The notes below the pieces were generated by a model. The model was not told the origin of the DNA. It was given only the letters and a program-made list of their open reading frames with translations, and did no database searches. Below are positions 38,016 to 47,581 of a stretch of DNA of 48,354 bases, piece by piece. Each line of letters begins with the position of its first letter. Positions within the stretch are counted from its first letter, which is position 1. The stretch is from Flavobacteriaceae bacterium (GTDB taxonomy: Bacteria; Bacteroidota; Bacteroidia; Flavobacteriales; Flavobacteriaceae), in the NCBI GenBank assembly GCA_018608625.1, contig JABAZC010000044.1, positions 1 through 48,354 on the forward strand. Reading direction: 5' to 3'. The translations under genes were made by a program, and so were the position numbers.

Positions 38016-38023
38016 TATCTTTG
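38016..38023 (+). promoter_or_regulatory. Putative -7 element for fabG
   Basis: TATCTTTG matches TAnnTTTG, 27 bp before the ATG at 38051. The in-frame TTG at 38021 is part of this box. No correctly spaced -33 TTTG. Confidence 0.5.
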
Positions 38024-38050
38024 AGAGATCAATTATTACATATTATATCT

Positions 38051-38797
38051 ATGAAACTATTAGAAGGAAAAACTGCAATTATTACGGGCGCTAGTCGAGG
38101 AATTGGAAAAGGTATTGCAACTGTTTTCTCTGAGCATGGAGCCAACGTTGCATTTACTTATAGTGCTTCCGTTGAAGCTGCAAAAGCTTTAGAAGCTGAG
38201 CTTCAAGTACATGGAACAATTGTAAAAGGATACCAAAGTAACGCCGCAAATTTTGATGATTCTCAAAAACTAGCAGAAGACGTTCTTGCTGATTTTGGAA
38301 GTATTGATATTTTAGTTAATAATGCAGGGATCACAAAAGACAACTTACTCATGCGAATGGGTGAAGCTGATTTTGACAAAGTGATTGAAGTAAACCTTAA
38401 GTCTGTTTTTAATATGACCAAAGCGGTACAACGTACCATGTTAAAACAACGTAAAGGATCTATTATAAACATGAGTTCGGTCGTCGGATTGAAGGGAAAT
38501 GCAGGTCAAACCAATTATGCAGCCTCTAAAGCTGGTATTATTGGATTTTCTAAATCTGTAGCCTTAGAACTTGGTTCTAGAAATATTAGAAGTAATGTAA
38601 TTGCTCCTGGATTTATAGAGACCGAAATGACTGCAAAATTAGATGAAGCAACCGTTGATGGATGGCGTGCAGGAATCCCACTAAAACGCGGTGGTTCACC
38701 TGAAGATATAGCAAATGCTTGTGTGTTTCTAGCAAGTGACCTTTCAGGCTATATAACTGGACAAACCATAAATGTCGATGGTGGCATGCTTACTTAA
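38051..38797 (+). CDS. fabG: 3-oxoacyl-ACP reductase
   Basis: 248 residues from the ATG at 38051 (MKLLEGKTAIITGASRGIGKG), the usual FabG size. Short-chain dehydrogenase motifs: TGASRGIG near 13-20, NNAG near 92, catalytic Ser in INMSSVVG, YAASK with Tyr and Lys near 157-161, and the C-terminal YITGQTINVDGGM. It reduces 3-oxoacyl-ACP with NADPH. It is followed 36 bp later by the VWA-like gene. Confidence 0.93.
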   Translation: MKLLEGKTAIITGASRGIGKGIATVFSEHGANVAFTYSASVEAAKALEAELQVHGTIVKGYQSNAANFDDSQKLAEDVLADFGSIDILVNNAGITKDNLLMRMGEADFDKVIEVNLKSVFNMTKAVQRTMLKQRKGSIINMSSVVGLKGNAGQTNYAASKAGIIGFSKSVALELGSRNIRSNVIAPGFIETEMTAKLDEATVDGWRAGIPLKRGGSPEDIANACVFLASDLSGYITGQTINVDGGMLT

Positions 38798-38833
38798 CTA
38801 GGTAAAAAGCAACTGCTTTTAATAACAGCATTT

Positions 38834-40867
38834 ATGATAACGATTCAAACTATATTATATATTTTAGGATCTGGAATTTTAGCGCTCTTTGTAGCGCTTT
38901 TTCAGTATATATATAAAATGAAACAGAATTGTATGAATTGGAGTTTAGCAACTCTAAGGTTTATTACAGTATTTTCATTGCTGCTTCTTATCATCAATCC
39001 TAAATTTGATAAAAATGTAATTAAGGAACTGAAGCCAACACTTGTAGTCGCTATAGATAACTCACAGTCTATTAGGTACTTAAACAAGGATAGCCTTTCA
39101 CGATTAGCCATTGAATCAATATTAGGCAACTCAGAGCTTTCTGAGAAGTATATTATTAAAACCTACAGTTTTGGAAAAAAGTTAAATCAAAATGATTCTT
39201 TAAATTTTAACGAAAAACAAACAAACATAACAAAGGCAATTCAGGATATTGAATCTATTTATGAGTCACAAATAGCCCCTATTGTATTAATATCCGATGG
39301 AAATCAAACGATTGGCACAAATTACGGATACGCATCAAAAGCGTTTAAACAAGCTGTATTCCCTCTTATTCTTGGAGACAGTATATTTAATACCGACCTG
39401 AAGCTTCAGCAAATAAACGTCAATAAATACGCTTATTTAAATAATAAATTTCCTGTTGAGATATTTTGTTCATACTCAGGAAACAAAACACTATTAACTG
39501 AGCTAACAATTTTATCTGGAAATGAAATAATTCACAAAGAACGTCTGGAGTTTTCACCCGAAGTCAATTCAAGAATAATTACTCCATTAATTAAAACAAC
39601 AAAAGTAGGTCAACAAACCTACCAGGTGTACTTAAAACCAATTGAAAATGAGAAAAATAAGGTAAATAACCTTAAGTACATCTCAGTAGAAACTATTGAT
39701 GAGTTTAGTAAAGTTGCTCTAATATCAACGATGTCTCACCCTGATATAGGAGCTTTAAAAACGTCTATTGAGACAAATAAACAACGACTTGTAGATATTT
39801 TAAAACCAGAAGAATTTATAGCCAGTAAAGAATCCTATGGGCTAGTTATTTTATACCAACCAAATACTGAATTTAAAGAGGTGTTTGAGCGGACTAATAA
39901 AATGAATAACAATATATTTATTATTGGTGGAGTATCTACACAGTGGCGTTTTTTAAATGAAATTCAGTCGGACTTTTATCAAGAAGTTACCGTTCAAAAT
40001 GAGTCGTTTCAAGGCAAGATCAATCTCGACTTCATGAATTTTAACAGCTCTGACTATCGCTTTACATCTCATCCTCCGTTGACAACTAAATTCGGGCAAG
40101 TTACTATTAACACACAATACGAAACTCTTTTGTATAAGTCTATAAATGGGATTTCAACTAATGATCCGTTATGGTTTACGTATGAAAATAATACAACAAG
40201 AAACTCTGTACTATTAGCTGAAAATCTATGGAAATGGCGAATGTATTCATTTCAACAAAACCTTAATTTTGTAACATTCGACTCATTTATAGCAAAAGTA
40301 ATTCAGTACCTAGACGTTAAAAACCTAGACAATCGTTTGATAGTAGATTATCAAACGATTTACGATGGGGGACAGGATTTAGAGATTTCAGCCCAGTATT
40401 TCAATAAAAATTATGAATTAGATTCAAATGCTGACATCGGTATAACGTTCCAAAATAATGAGACGGGACGTCAATTTGAATTTCCTATGATTACAGATTC
40501 ATATTCTTACAAACTTGATCTTGGTGTTTTAGACGCAGGGTCTTATTCGTTTGAAATTAAAGTCAATAAGGAATCTCACCGTGAGTCAGGTACAATTGAA
40601 ATCCTTAAATTTAATATCGAACAACAGTTTTTAAATGCAGATATTAACCAACTTAAACAACTTTCAGCAAACACAAACACTACAATTTATTTTGATACAC
40701 AAGTTAACCAACTAATTGAACAACTGACATCTGAAAATCGTTTTTATAGTATTCAGAAAATCACTAAAAAATCAGTATATTTGATAAATATTTCTTTCAT
40801 GTTGTTTTTATTATTCTCAACTTTAACAACTGAATGGTTAATTAGAAAGTATAACGGATTAATTTAA
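38834..40867 (+). CDS. VWA-like membrane protein of unknown function
   Basis: 677 residues. Two N-terminal helices (about 5-27 and 38-57) and one C-terminal helix (about 648-668) anchor a large periplasmic part. A von Willebrand A-like region starts near 72: VVAIDNSQSI gives the MIDAS DxSxS, followed by TNITKAI and IVLISDGNQTIG. The rest is beta-rich and Ig-like (for example EIFCSYSGNKTLLTELTILSG). The plan resembles BatA/BatB-like or glutamine-amidotransferase-like membrane proteins of Bacteroidota, with no assigned role. Next to it, 18 bp away, is the prohibitin-like gene; a joint membrane role is inference. Confidence 0.8.
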   Translation: MITIQTILYILGSGILALFVALFQYIYKMKQNCMNWSLATLRFITVFSLLLLIINPKFDKNVIKELKPTLVVAIDNSQSIRYLNKDSLSRLAIESILGNSELSEKYIIKTYSFGKKLNQNDSLNFNEKQTNITKAIQDIESIYESQIAPIVLISDGNQTIGTNYGYASKAFKQAVFPLILGDSIFNTDLKLQQINVNKYAYLNNKFPVEIFCSYSGNKTLLTELTILSGNEIIHKERLEFSPEVNSRIITPLIKTTKVGQQTYQVYLKPIENEKNKVNNLKYISVETIDEFSKVALISTMSHPDIGALKTSIETNKQRLVDILKPEEFIASKESYGLVILYQPNTEFKEVFERTNKMNNNIFIIGGVSTQWRFLNEIQSDFYQEVTVQNESFQGKINLDFMNFNSSDYRFTSHPPLTTKFGQVTINTQYETLLYKSINGISTNDPLWFTYENNTTRNSVLLAENLWKWRMYSFQQNLNFVTFDSFIAKVIQYLDVKNLDNRLIVDYQTIYDGGQDLEISAQYFNKNYELDSNADIGITFQNNETGRQFEFPMITDSYSYKLDLGVLDAGSYSFEIKVNKESHRESGTIEILKFNIEQQFLNADINQLKQLSANTNTTIYFDTQVNQLIEQLTSENRFYSIQKITKKSVYLINISFMLFLLFSTLTTEWLIRKYNGLI

Positions 40868-40885
40868 TAATTTAAATAAAAACAA

Positions 40886-41698
40886 ATGCAAAATCTACCC
40901 AAAATCGGACTCCCAATTATCATTATAGTTGGTGTGCTTTTTCTATTAATTTCTAAATCAGCTGTGACAATAGGCCCCGGAGAGGGTGGCGTATTATTTG
41001 AGCGTTTTGGAGATGGTATTGTAACTGACAAAACCTATGGAGAAGGTTTTCAGATTGTAGCACCATGGAACTCCATGTTAATTCAAAAAGTAAGACAACA
41101 ATCTATTTCAGATGAAATGAATGTCCTTTCAGTTAACGGGTTGGAAGTTACAGTAAATGGAACTATATGGTATGAACCAGAATATGAAAACCTTGGAAGT
41201 TTAATTAAAACAAAAGGGGAAGACTATGTGACGGAACTTTTAAACCCTGCTGTTAATGCAGCTGCTCGTAGTGTAGTTGGTCGTTACACACCTGAACAAT
41301 TATATTCTAGTAAGCGTGACGTCATTGAGCAAGAAATTCTTGATGAAGTTGTAACTTTATTAGATGGTCAATTTTTAAATGTAAAACGTATTTTAGTTGA
41401 AGATGTAACGCTTCCAAATACAATTAAAACTGCCATTGAAAGTAAACTAAAGCAAGAACAGGAATCTTTGGAGTATGAATTTAGATTAGTGACTGCTGAT
41501 AAGGAAGCTCAAAAAGTACGTATTGAAGCACAAGGTAAAGCAGATGCTAATAGGATTCTAAGTGCCTCTCTAAACGATCGTATCCTTCAAGATAAAGGAA
41601 TTGAAGCGACTGTTAAGTTGTCTGAATCTCCTAACAGTAAAGTCATCGTAATCGGTTCCGGAAAAAATGGATTACCTATTATATTAGGAAATCAATAA
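40886..41698 (+). CDS. Prohibitin-like SPFH/Band 7 membrane protein
   Basis: 270 residues. One N-terminal helix (about 6-26), SPFH domain (GPGEGGVLFERFGDGIV to about 190), and a coiled coil rich in Glu, Lys and Ala (KLKQEQESLEYEFRLVTADKEAQKVRIEAQGKADANRILSAS). Prohibitins form large membrane-bound rings that steady membrane protein complexes and regulate AAA proteases. The last codons belong to the first copy of a 49-bp tandem repeat (41691-41788), so the 3' end of this gene was duplicated. Confidence 0.9.
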   Translation: MQNLPKIGLPIIIIVGVLFLLISKSAVTIGPGEGGVLFERFGDGIVTDKTYGEGFQIVAPWNSMLIQKVRQQSISDEMNVLSVNGLEVTVNGTIWYEPEYENLGSLIKTKGEDYVTELLNPAVNAAARSVVGRYTPEQLYSSKRDVIEQEILDEVVTLLDGQFLNVKRILVEDVTLPNTIKTAIESKLKQEQESLEYEFRLVTADKEAQKVRIEAQGKADANRILSASLNDRILQDKGIEATVKLSESPNSKVIVIGSGKNGLPIILGNQ

Positions 41699-41788
41699 TT
41701 CCTAAGATATAGTTAGGTTTTAACTATTTATTTTATGAAATCAATAATTCTCAAATTATAGTTAGGTTTTTACTATTTATTTTATGAA
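41691..41788 (+). repeat. Tandem duplication, two 49-bp units
   Basis: Units 41691-41739 and 41740-41788 abut exactly and differ at about five of 49 positions. The left unit starts in the last codons of the prohibitin-like gene; both hold TAGTTAGGTTTT and CTATTTATTTTATGAA. The units lie immediately before the his leader and may contain its promoter, although no TAnnTTTG box is seen in them. Confidence 0.9.
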
Positions 41789-41811
41789 TATTTACAAAAT
41801 CTTTAATTTCA

Positions 41812-41874
41812 ATGAACACATTATTACTTATTCATCACCATCTTTCTACAACTAGCTATCAAGCAAGGTGTTAA
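41812..41874 (+). CDS. Histidine operon leader peptide
   Basis: A 20-codon ORF, too short for normal gene calling. It encodes MNTLLLIHHHLSTTSY and four more residues, with His codons CAT CAC CAT at 41833-41841 and TAA at 41872. Three His in a row ahead of a his operon, with a terminator between the ORF and hisG, is the classical layout of ribosome-mediated attenuation. When charged tRNA-His is scarce, the ribosome should stall at codons 8-10. No Shine-Dalgarno sequence is present, as is normal in this phylum. The leader shares no reading frame with hisG. Confidence 0.8.
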   Translation: MNTLLLIHHHLSTTSYQARC

Positions 41875-41916
41875 TGAGTTGAATAAATATTCTAAATCAT
41901 ATAAAAACCCGTTTGA
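41859..41916 (+). promoter_or_regulatory. Putative antiterminator of the his attenuator
   Basis: Bases 41859-41872 can pair with 41906-41916, the left arm of the terminator, by eleven pairs (one G-U) with bulges at 41865-41866 and 41869. The left strand is exactly the last five codons of the leader ORF, so a ribosome that reaches the stop would cover it, and one stalled at the His codons would leave it free. Confidence 0.55.
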
Positions 41917-41937
41917 GCAATCAAACGGGTTTTTTTT
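41903..41937 (+). terminator. Attenuator terminator before hisG
   Basis: Perfect 10-bp stem ACCCGTTTGA (41907-41916) / TCAAACGGGT (41921-41930), loop GCAA, extended by AAAA/TTTT, with a run of eight T (41930-41937). It lies between the leader stop and the hisG ATG, so it can only act on his operon transcripts or readthrough from the prohibitin-like gene. Confidence 0.9.
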
Positions 41938-41957
41938 ATCAAAATTTAAACATTATT

Positions 41958-42815
41958 ATGGAGACACTTAAAATTGCAGTTCAGAAGTCAGGACGACTAA
42001 AAGAAGACTCAATGAAACTATTAAAAGATATTGGGGTTTCAATAGATAACGGAAAAGACCAACTGAAGGCAAGGGCATCAAATTTTCCAATTGAGGTTTT
42101 TTTTCTTAGAAACGGGGACATTCCCCAGTATTTAAAAGATGGTGTTATAGATGCTGCTATTATTGGTAACAATATCCTTGTTGAAAAAGTACCGTCTATT
42201 GAATCTATTTGCAATCTCGGATTTTCAAAATGCAGAGTGTCCATTGCAGTGCCAAAAGGAATAAATTATGAATCACTTAATGATTTAGAAGGCAAGCAAA
42301 TCGCCACTTCTTATCCGAATACTGTGAATGCTTTTTTGAATAAAAATCAGATAAAAGCCAATATTCACGTCATTAATGGCTCCGTAGAAATTGCACCAAA
42401 TATCGGCTTGGCTGATGCCATTGTTGACATCGTTTCAACTGGTGGAACTCTCTTTAAAAATAATCTAATTGAAAAGGATGTTATTCTAAAGTCTGAAGCT
42501 GTTTTAGCAGTATCCCCTTCAATTCAAACGGCTCAAGAAGCAATTTTAAATAAAATTAAATTCCGGATTAAATCCGTACTCAAAGGGCAGTCTTCTAAAT
42601 ATGTTCTTCTAAATGCACCAAATGATAGCCTCGAGGCAATTATAACACTGTTACCAGGAATGAAAAGCCCAACAGTACTTCCATTGGCTGAATCTGGATG
42701 GAGCTCCGTACACAGCGTCATTGATAAACATCAGTTTTGGGATATTATCGACGATCTAAAAGCACTGGGAGCAGAAGGGATCCTTATTTGTCCAATCGAA
42801 AAAATGGTTCTTTAA
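41958..42815 (+). CDS. hisG: ATP phosphoribosyltransferase, long form
   Basis: 285 residues from the ATG at 41958 (METLKIAVQKSGRLKEDSMKLL). The longer frame from 41913 starts inside the terminator stem and is rejected. DAAIIGNNIL near 65 and ADAIVDIVSTGGTLFKNNLIE near 155 are the PRPP-site segments; the last 75 residues form the regulatory HisG C domain (LLPGMKSPTVLPLAESGWSSVHSVID), so this is the hexameric, histidine-inhibited type that needs no HisZ. It carries out the first step of histidine synthesis. hisD starts at its stop (TAATG). Confidence 0.97.
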   Translation: METLKIAVQKSGRLKEDSMKLLKDIGVSIDNGKDQLKARASNFPIEVFFLRNGDIPQYLKDGVIDAAIIGNNILVEKVPSIESICNLGFSKCRVSIAVPKGINYESLNDLEGKQIATSYPNTVNAFLNKNQIKANIHVINGSVEIAPNIGLADAIVDIVSTGGTLFKNNLIEKDVILKSEAVLAVSPSIQTAQEAILNKIKFRIKSVLKGQSSKYVLLNAPNDSLEAIITLLPGMKSPTVLPLAESGWSSVHSVIDKHQFWDIIDDLKALGAEGILICPIEKMVL

Positions 42816-44110
42816 TGACTTCAATTACTAAATACCCACCAATTTCCACTTGGAATAAACTGTTACAACGACCTACAAAGTCTGTTGAAGCAATTGAATC
42901 TGTTGTTGATGTTGTTTTTGCTGCCGTAAAATCAGAAGGCGATATGGCCATTAGCCGCTACACTAAACAATTTGATAAGGTTTATTTAGAACAGTTTTTG
43001 GTGTCCAATAAAGAAGTGGATACAGCCATTAGCTTCGTTAGTGAGGAACTAAAACAAGCGATAAAACAAGCAAAGTCAAATATTGAAACCTTTCATACAG
43101 CTCAAAAAACCAATAAGGTTGATGTCGAAACACAACTAGGTGTGCGTTGTTGGCAAGAGAAACGACCTATTGAATCCGTAGGTTTATACATTCCAGGGGG
43201 AACGGCGCCCTTGTTTTCAACCGTATTAATGCTAGGCGTACCCGCTACACTAGCTGGTTGTAAAGAAATTATTCTTTGTACCCCTCCAAATTCGGAAGGA
43301 ACTATTGCTAATGAAATTCTATATACAGCGGCCTTGTGTGGTATTAAAACCATTATTAAAGTAGGGGGGATTCAGGCCATTGCTGGTTTAACTTTTGGAA
43401 CTAAACAAATTCCAAAAGTCTCCAAGATATTTGGACCAGGGAATCAATATGTGACCGTTGCCAAACAATTAGCAACAAAATTTGGAGTCGCTATTGATAT
43501 GCCAGCGGGGCCAAGTGAGCTGTTAGTCATGGCGGATGCAACTGCGAATCCCGCATTTATTGCATCGGATTTATTAAGTCAAGCAGAGCACGGAATTGAC
43601 AGCCAAGTGATCTTAGTCTCAACAAATGAAAGAACGCTTATAGAAACAGCTAAACAACTCAGCATACAAACGCAATTACTGGATCGTCAATCCATTATTG
43701 AAAAGGCGCTTGAGAACAAAAAATTAATATTAGTGAATTCAGATCAAGTAGCCGTAGACCTAATCAATTACTACGGACCTGAACACTACATATTATGTAC
43801 TAAAAACAATGCCTTTTTTGTCGATAAGGTTATTAATGCAGGCTCTGTATTTATAGGTCCATATACACCTGAAAGTGCAGGTGACTATGCCTCTGGCACC
43901 AATCACACCTTACCTACAAATGGGTATGCTAAAGCGTACTCTGGGGTTGGCTTAGATAGCTTTTTGAAAAATATCACCTTTCAAGAAATAACAAAAGAGG
44001 GGTTGATAACCATTGGGAATACAATCGAGCTCATGGCAGAAGCCGAAGGGTTGATGGCTCATAAAAATTCGGTGACCATCCGTTTAAAATCTATAGATGA
44101 TGAATCTTAA
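42815..44110 (+). CDS. hisD: Histidinol dehydrogenase
   Basis: 431 residues from the ATG at 42815, which shares one base with the hisG stop. An earlier frame (42737) runs inside hisG and is rejected. Signature segments: VGLYIPGGTAPLFSTVLMLGVPA near 118, GPGNQYVTVAKQ, MPAGPSELLVMAD, the Zn-site region LLSQAEHGIDSQVILVS, and SAGDYASGTNHTLPT. It oxidises histidinol to histidine with NAD in two steps, the last step of the pathway. hisC overlaps its end. Confidence 0.97.
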   Translation: MTSITKYPPISTWNKLLQRPTKSVEAIESVVDVVFAAVKSEGDMAISRYTKQFDKVYLEQFLVSNKEVDTAISFVSEELKQAIKQAKSNIETFHTAQKTNKVDVETQLGVRCWQEKRPIESVGLYIPGGTAPLFSTVLMLGVPATLAGCKEIILCTPPNSEGTIANEILYTAALCGIKTIIKVGGIQAIAGLTFGTKQIPKVSKIFGPGNQYVTVAKQLATKFGVAIDMPAGPSELLVMADATANPAFIASDLLSQAEHGIDSQVILVSTNERTLIETAKQLSIQTQLLDRQSIIEKALENKKLILVNSDQVAVDLINYYGPEHYILCTKNNAFFVDKVINAGSVFIGPYTPESAGDYASGTNHTLPTNGYAKAYSGVGLDSFLKNITFQEITKEGLITIGNTIELMAEAEGLMAHKNSVTIRLKSIDDES

Positions 44111-45134
44111 TAATTTAATTCGAAAAAATATAAAGGCGATGAAACCCTATTCGTCGGCCCGAGATGAATTTAAAGATCTTAAGGCAGATATGGTGTTTTT
44201 AGACGCGAATGAAAACCCGTTTGAAACAACTTTAAATAGGTATCCAGATCCGCAACAGACAGCCCTCAAAGAACTGATTTCGAAACAAAAGGAATTACCT
44301 ATTAATCAAGTGTTATTGGGGAATGGGAGTGATGAAGTATTGGATTTAATTGTTAGGGCTTTTTGTGAACCTAATCAAGACAGCATCCTTACTTTGCTAC
44401 CAACTTACGGCATGTATAGTGTCTTGGCACAGCTAAATTCAATAGAAAATATTGAAGTCTCTTTAAGTAAAGACTTTAACATCAATGTAGATCAAGTATT
44501 AAAACAAGTGAAGCCGAGCACTAAACTACTATTTATATGCTCACCCAATAATCCGTCAGGAAATATAATGGATGTCAATGCCGTAACACGGCTTTTGAAG
44601 GCATTTGATGGCCTAGTTGTTATAGACGAAGCCTATATTGATTTTACGACTATTGAGAGTTGGATGCAACATTTAAATACGTTTCCTAATTTGATTGTAA
44701 CACAAACCTTGTCAAAAGCTTATGGTTTGGCTGGAATTCGATTGGGAACTTGCTACGCTTCCAAAGAAATTATAGCGGTATTAAACAAAATAAAGCCGCC
44801 CTATAACATCAATTCACTCACACAGCAAGCAGCTATTGAAGCACTTCAAAACAATGAAGTTTCTGACCAGGTATCTTCGATTCTTAGAGAACGCGAAAAA
44901 TTAGCTAATGCCTTAGCCTCGTGCTTTTTTGTAAAAAAAATATACCCTTCAGACGCAAACTTTATTTTGATAAAAGTAGATGATGCCAATAAACGCTACG
45001 ATGAACTCCTTAGACATGGCATAGTAATAAGAAATAGAACCACGCAATTAGGCTGTGAAAACTGCCTCAGGATTTCTCTAGGAACTCCTGCAGAAAACAA
45101 ACAATTATTAACACTTTTAAATACGTTGAAATGA
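44100..45134 (+). CDS. hisC: Histidinol-phosphate aminotransferase
   Basis: 344 residues from the second ATG of ATGATG (44100); the first at 44097 is equally open. Class I/II aminotransferase with LDANENPF near 35, [30 protein letters not shown] and the PLP Lys in [14 protein letters not shown] near 208. It uses glutamate to aminate imidazole-acetol phosphate. Overlaps hisD (11 or 14 bp) and ends in an ATGA overlap with hisB. Confidence 0.96.
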   Translation: MNLNNLIRKNIKAMKPYSSARDEFKDLKADMVFLDANENPFETTLNRYPDPQQTALKELISKQKELPINQVLLGNGSDEVLDLIVRAFCEPNQDSILTLLPTYGMYSVLAQLNSIENIEVSLSKDFNINVDQVLKQVKPSTKLLFICSPNNPSGNIMDVNAVTRLLKAFDGLVVIDEAYIDFTTIESWMQHLNTFPNLIVTQTLSKAYGLAGIRLGTCYASKEIIAVLNKIKPPYNINSLTQQAAIEALQNNEVSDQVSSILREREKLANALASCFFVKKIYPSDANFILIKVDDANKRYDELLRHGIVIRNRTTQLGCENCLRISLGTPAENKQLLTLLNTLK

Positions 45135-46267
45135 AGCCAGTATTATTTATAGATCGAGACGGCACTCTTGTTCGAGAACCTGCAGATGAACAGATAGATT
45201 CTTTTGATAAATTGGAATTCTATCCTGGGGTATTTTCTAATTTGAAAAAGATTTGTGATGAATTAAATTATGAAATCGTGATGATCACCAACCAAGATGG
45301 CCTTGGAACAGACGCTTATCCAGAATCCAGCTTTTGGCCAGTTCATAATTTCATGTTAGATGCATTTAAAAATGAAGGGATTGTGTTTGACAACCAATTG
45401 ATAGACCGCACCTTTGCTAAAGATAATGCACCGACACGAAAACCACAAACAGGGCTATTAACTGCTTACTTTTCAGAGGTCTATGATTTAAAAAACTCTT
45501 TTGTGATCGGCGATCGCTTGACAGATATAGAATTGGCAAAAAACGTAGGGTGTCAGGGAATTTTTATGAATGATGAAACGCATTTAGGAATCAATGAGAT
45601 TTCGGTTAAGCAGGAAGAACTAACCCCTTATATCTCCTTAGAAACCAATAGTTGGGAATCGGTCTATGCATTTTTAAAAGCGGAACAACGCGTGGGAAAT
45701 ATCACTCGTAATACCAATGAAACTAAAATTGACATCACGCTTAATTTGGATGGAACTGGAAAAAGTAATATCTACACTGGAATTGCTTTTTTTGATCATA
45801 TGCTTGACCAAATTGCCCGTCATGGACAAATGGATTTAGACCTAAAAGTAATTGGCGATTTAGAAGTCGATGAACACCACACGATTGAAGATACTGCAAT
45901 TGCATTAGGGAATTTATTTCATACCGTTTTAGGATCCAAGCTTGGAATTGAACGCTATGGTTTTTGCCTTCCTATGGATGATTGTCTTGCACAAGTAGCC
46001 ATTGATTTTGGAGGTCGGAATTGTTTGGTTTGGGAGGCCGATTTTAAACGCGAATACGTCGGTAAAATGCCAACTGAAATGTTTATGCATTTCTTTAAAT
46101 CCTTTACTGATGGCGCAAAATGTAATATGAATATAAAAGCAGAAGGCACAAATGAGCACCATAAAATTGAAGCTATATTTAAAGCGTTTGCGAAAGCAAT
46201 TAAAATGGCTGTCAAAAGAGATCTAAATAAAATGATTTTACCTTCAACAAAAGGAACTTTAGAATAG
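45131..46267 (+). CDS. hisB: Bifunctional histidinol-phosphatase / imidazoleglycerol-phosphate dehydratase
   Basis: 378 residues. The N-terminal HAD phosphatase (about 1-165) has DRDGTL at the start with the nucleophile Asp, and [12 protein letters not shown]. The C-terminal IGPD part (about 185-378) has [31 protein letters not shown] and [15 protein letters not shown] with Mn-binding His. The fusion is as in E. coli HisB. It supplies steps seven and nine. Starts in the hisC stop; hisH begins with no gap. Confidence 0.97.
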   Translation: MKPVLFIDRDGTLVREPADEQIDSFDKLEFYPGVFSNLKKICDELNYEIVMITNQDGLGTDAYPESSFWPVHNFMLDAFKNEGIVFDNQLIDRTFAKDNAPTRKPQTGLLTAYFSEVYDLKNSFVIGDRLTDIELAKNVGCQGIFMNDETHLGINEISVKQEELTPYISLETNSWESVYAFLKAEQRVGNITRNTNETKIDITLNLDGTGKSNIYTGIAFFDHMLDQIARHGQMDLDLKVIGDLEVDEHHTIEDTAIALGNLFHTVLGSKLGIERYGFCLPMDDCLAQVAIDFGGRNCLVWEADFKREYVGKMPTEMFMHFFKSFTDGAKCNMNIKAEGTNEHHKIEAIFKAFAKAIKMAVKRDLNKMILPSTKGTLE

Positions 46268-46849
46268 ATGAACGTTATAATAATCGATTACGGAGCAGGA
46301 AATATACAGAGTATTCAATTTGCATTACAGCGGTTGGGTATAACGGCTGTATTATCAAATAATCCAGAACTAATTCAGGGTGCGGACAAGGTAATTTTTC
46401 CAGGAGTGGGTGAGGCCAGCCAGGCCATGCAGATGCTGAAAAATTCTAAGCTTGACGCTCTAATTCCTAATTTAAAACAAGAGGTTTTGGGTATATGCTT
46501 AGGTATGCAATTGCTTTGTAAGCACTCTGAAGAAGGGGATACTAAAGGACTTGGAGTCTTTGATGTGAACGTGAAGCGGTTTACAAATGCCGTTAAAGTT
46601 CCGCATATGGGTTGGAATACCATTTACAACCAAAATTCGGACTTGCTCATAAACATCCCTCAAAACAGCTATATGTACTCCGTACATAGTTATTATGCAG
46701 GATTGACCGAACAAACTATAGCGAGTTCAAACTATGAACATGAATTTTCAGCGGCCCTGCAATCCAATAATTTTTATGGGGTGCAATTTCATCCCGAAAA
46801 AAGCAGTAAAGACGGGTCTCAATTATTACAGAATTTTTTAAACTTATAA
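46268..46849 (+). CDS. hisH: Imidazole glycerol phosphate synthase, glutaminase subunit
   Basis: 193 residues, class I glutamine amidotransferase. Nucleophilic Cys in [10 protein letters not shown] near 78, and the His/Glu pair in [10 protein letters not shown] near 176-178; VPHMGWN is a HisH marker. It makes ammonia for HisF. hisA lies between the two subunit genes, the usual H-A-F order. Confidence 0.97.
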   Translation: MNVIIIDYGAGNIQSIQFALQRLGITAVLSNNPELIQGADKVIFPGVGEASQAMQMLKNSKLDALIPNLKQEVLGICLGMQLLCKHSEEGDTKGLGVFDVNVKRFTNAVKVPHMGWNTIYNQNSDLLINIPQNSYMYSVHSYYAGLTEQTIASSNYEHEFSAALQSNNFYGVQFHPEKSSKDGSQLLQNFLNL

Positions 46850-46850
46850 C

Positions 46851-47579
46851 ATGCGAATTATACCAGCAATAGACATCATAAACGGACAATGCGTTCGCCT
46901 TACTAAAGGAGATTATAGCACCAAGAAAGTCTATAATGAAAACCCTTTAGAAGTGGCAAAGATGTTTGAAGACGTGGGAATTGAATGCCTTCACGTCGTA
47001 GATTTGGATGGTGCCAAGGCTAAGCACATCATAAATTATAAGTTCTTAGAATCGATTGCTAACAACACCAATTTAAAAATTGATTTTGGGGGCGGTTTAA
47101 AATCTGATGAGGATTTGAAAATTGCATTTAATTCTGGAGCCCAACAAGTAACAGGAGGGAGTATTGCTGTTAAAAATCAAGAACTATTTCTTAACTGGCT
47201 AGAAATCTATGGTGCTGATAAAATCGTATTGGGCGCCGATTGTTTAGATCATAAAATTGCCATTCAGGGGTGGCAAGAAGAAAGCGATAAAGAGGTTAGT
47301 GAATTTATAAGCTCCTATGTCAATAAAGGGATCTCATATGTGATTTGTACAGATATCTCAAAGGACGGAATGCTTCAAGGTCCCTCATTTGAGTTGTACC
47401 AAACCCTCTTAAAATCGACTCCACCTTTTAAACTAATAGCCTCTGGGGGTATTTCTTGTTTTGATGAACTTCCCAAATTAAAAGAATTGGGCTGTGAAGG
47501 GGTTATAATAGGAAAAGCCATTTATGAAGGAAAGATCAGCTTAAAGCAATTGGAGTCCTATCAATTAAACCAGCTCTAG
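46851..47579 (+). CDS. hisA: Phosphoribosylformimino-AICAR phosphate isomerase
   Basis: 242 residues, (beta/alpha)8 barrel. The catalytic Asp8 is in [14 protein letters not shown]; the second acid is in [14 protein letters not shown] near 168; phosphate loops DFGGGLKS and [11 protein letters not shown] are present. It opens the ProFAR ring. Gap of one base after hisH, two before hisF. Confidence 0.97.
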   Translation: MRIIPAIDIINGQCVRLTKGDYSTKKVYNENPLEVAKMFEDVGIECLHVVDLDGAKAKHIINYKFLESIANNTNLKIDFGGGLKSDEDLKIAFNSGAQQVTGGSIAVKNQELFLNWLEIYGADKIVLGADCLDHKIAIQGWQEESDKEVSEFISSYVNKGISYVICTDISKDGMLQGPSFELYQTLLKSTPPFKLIASGGISCFDELPKLKELGCEGVIIGKAIYEGKISLKQLESYQLNQL

Positions 47580-47581
47580 TT

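Noticed and set aside
41784-41856. A 23-codon ORF starting ATGAATATTTAC that overlaps the his leader in another frame
   Set aside because: It has only one His codon and no run of any regulatory amino acid, while the overlapping frame from 41812 has three His codons and the right geometry with the antiterminator.
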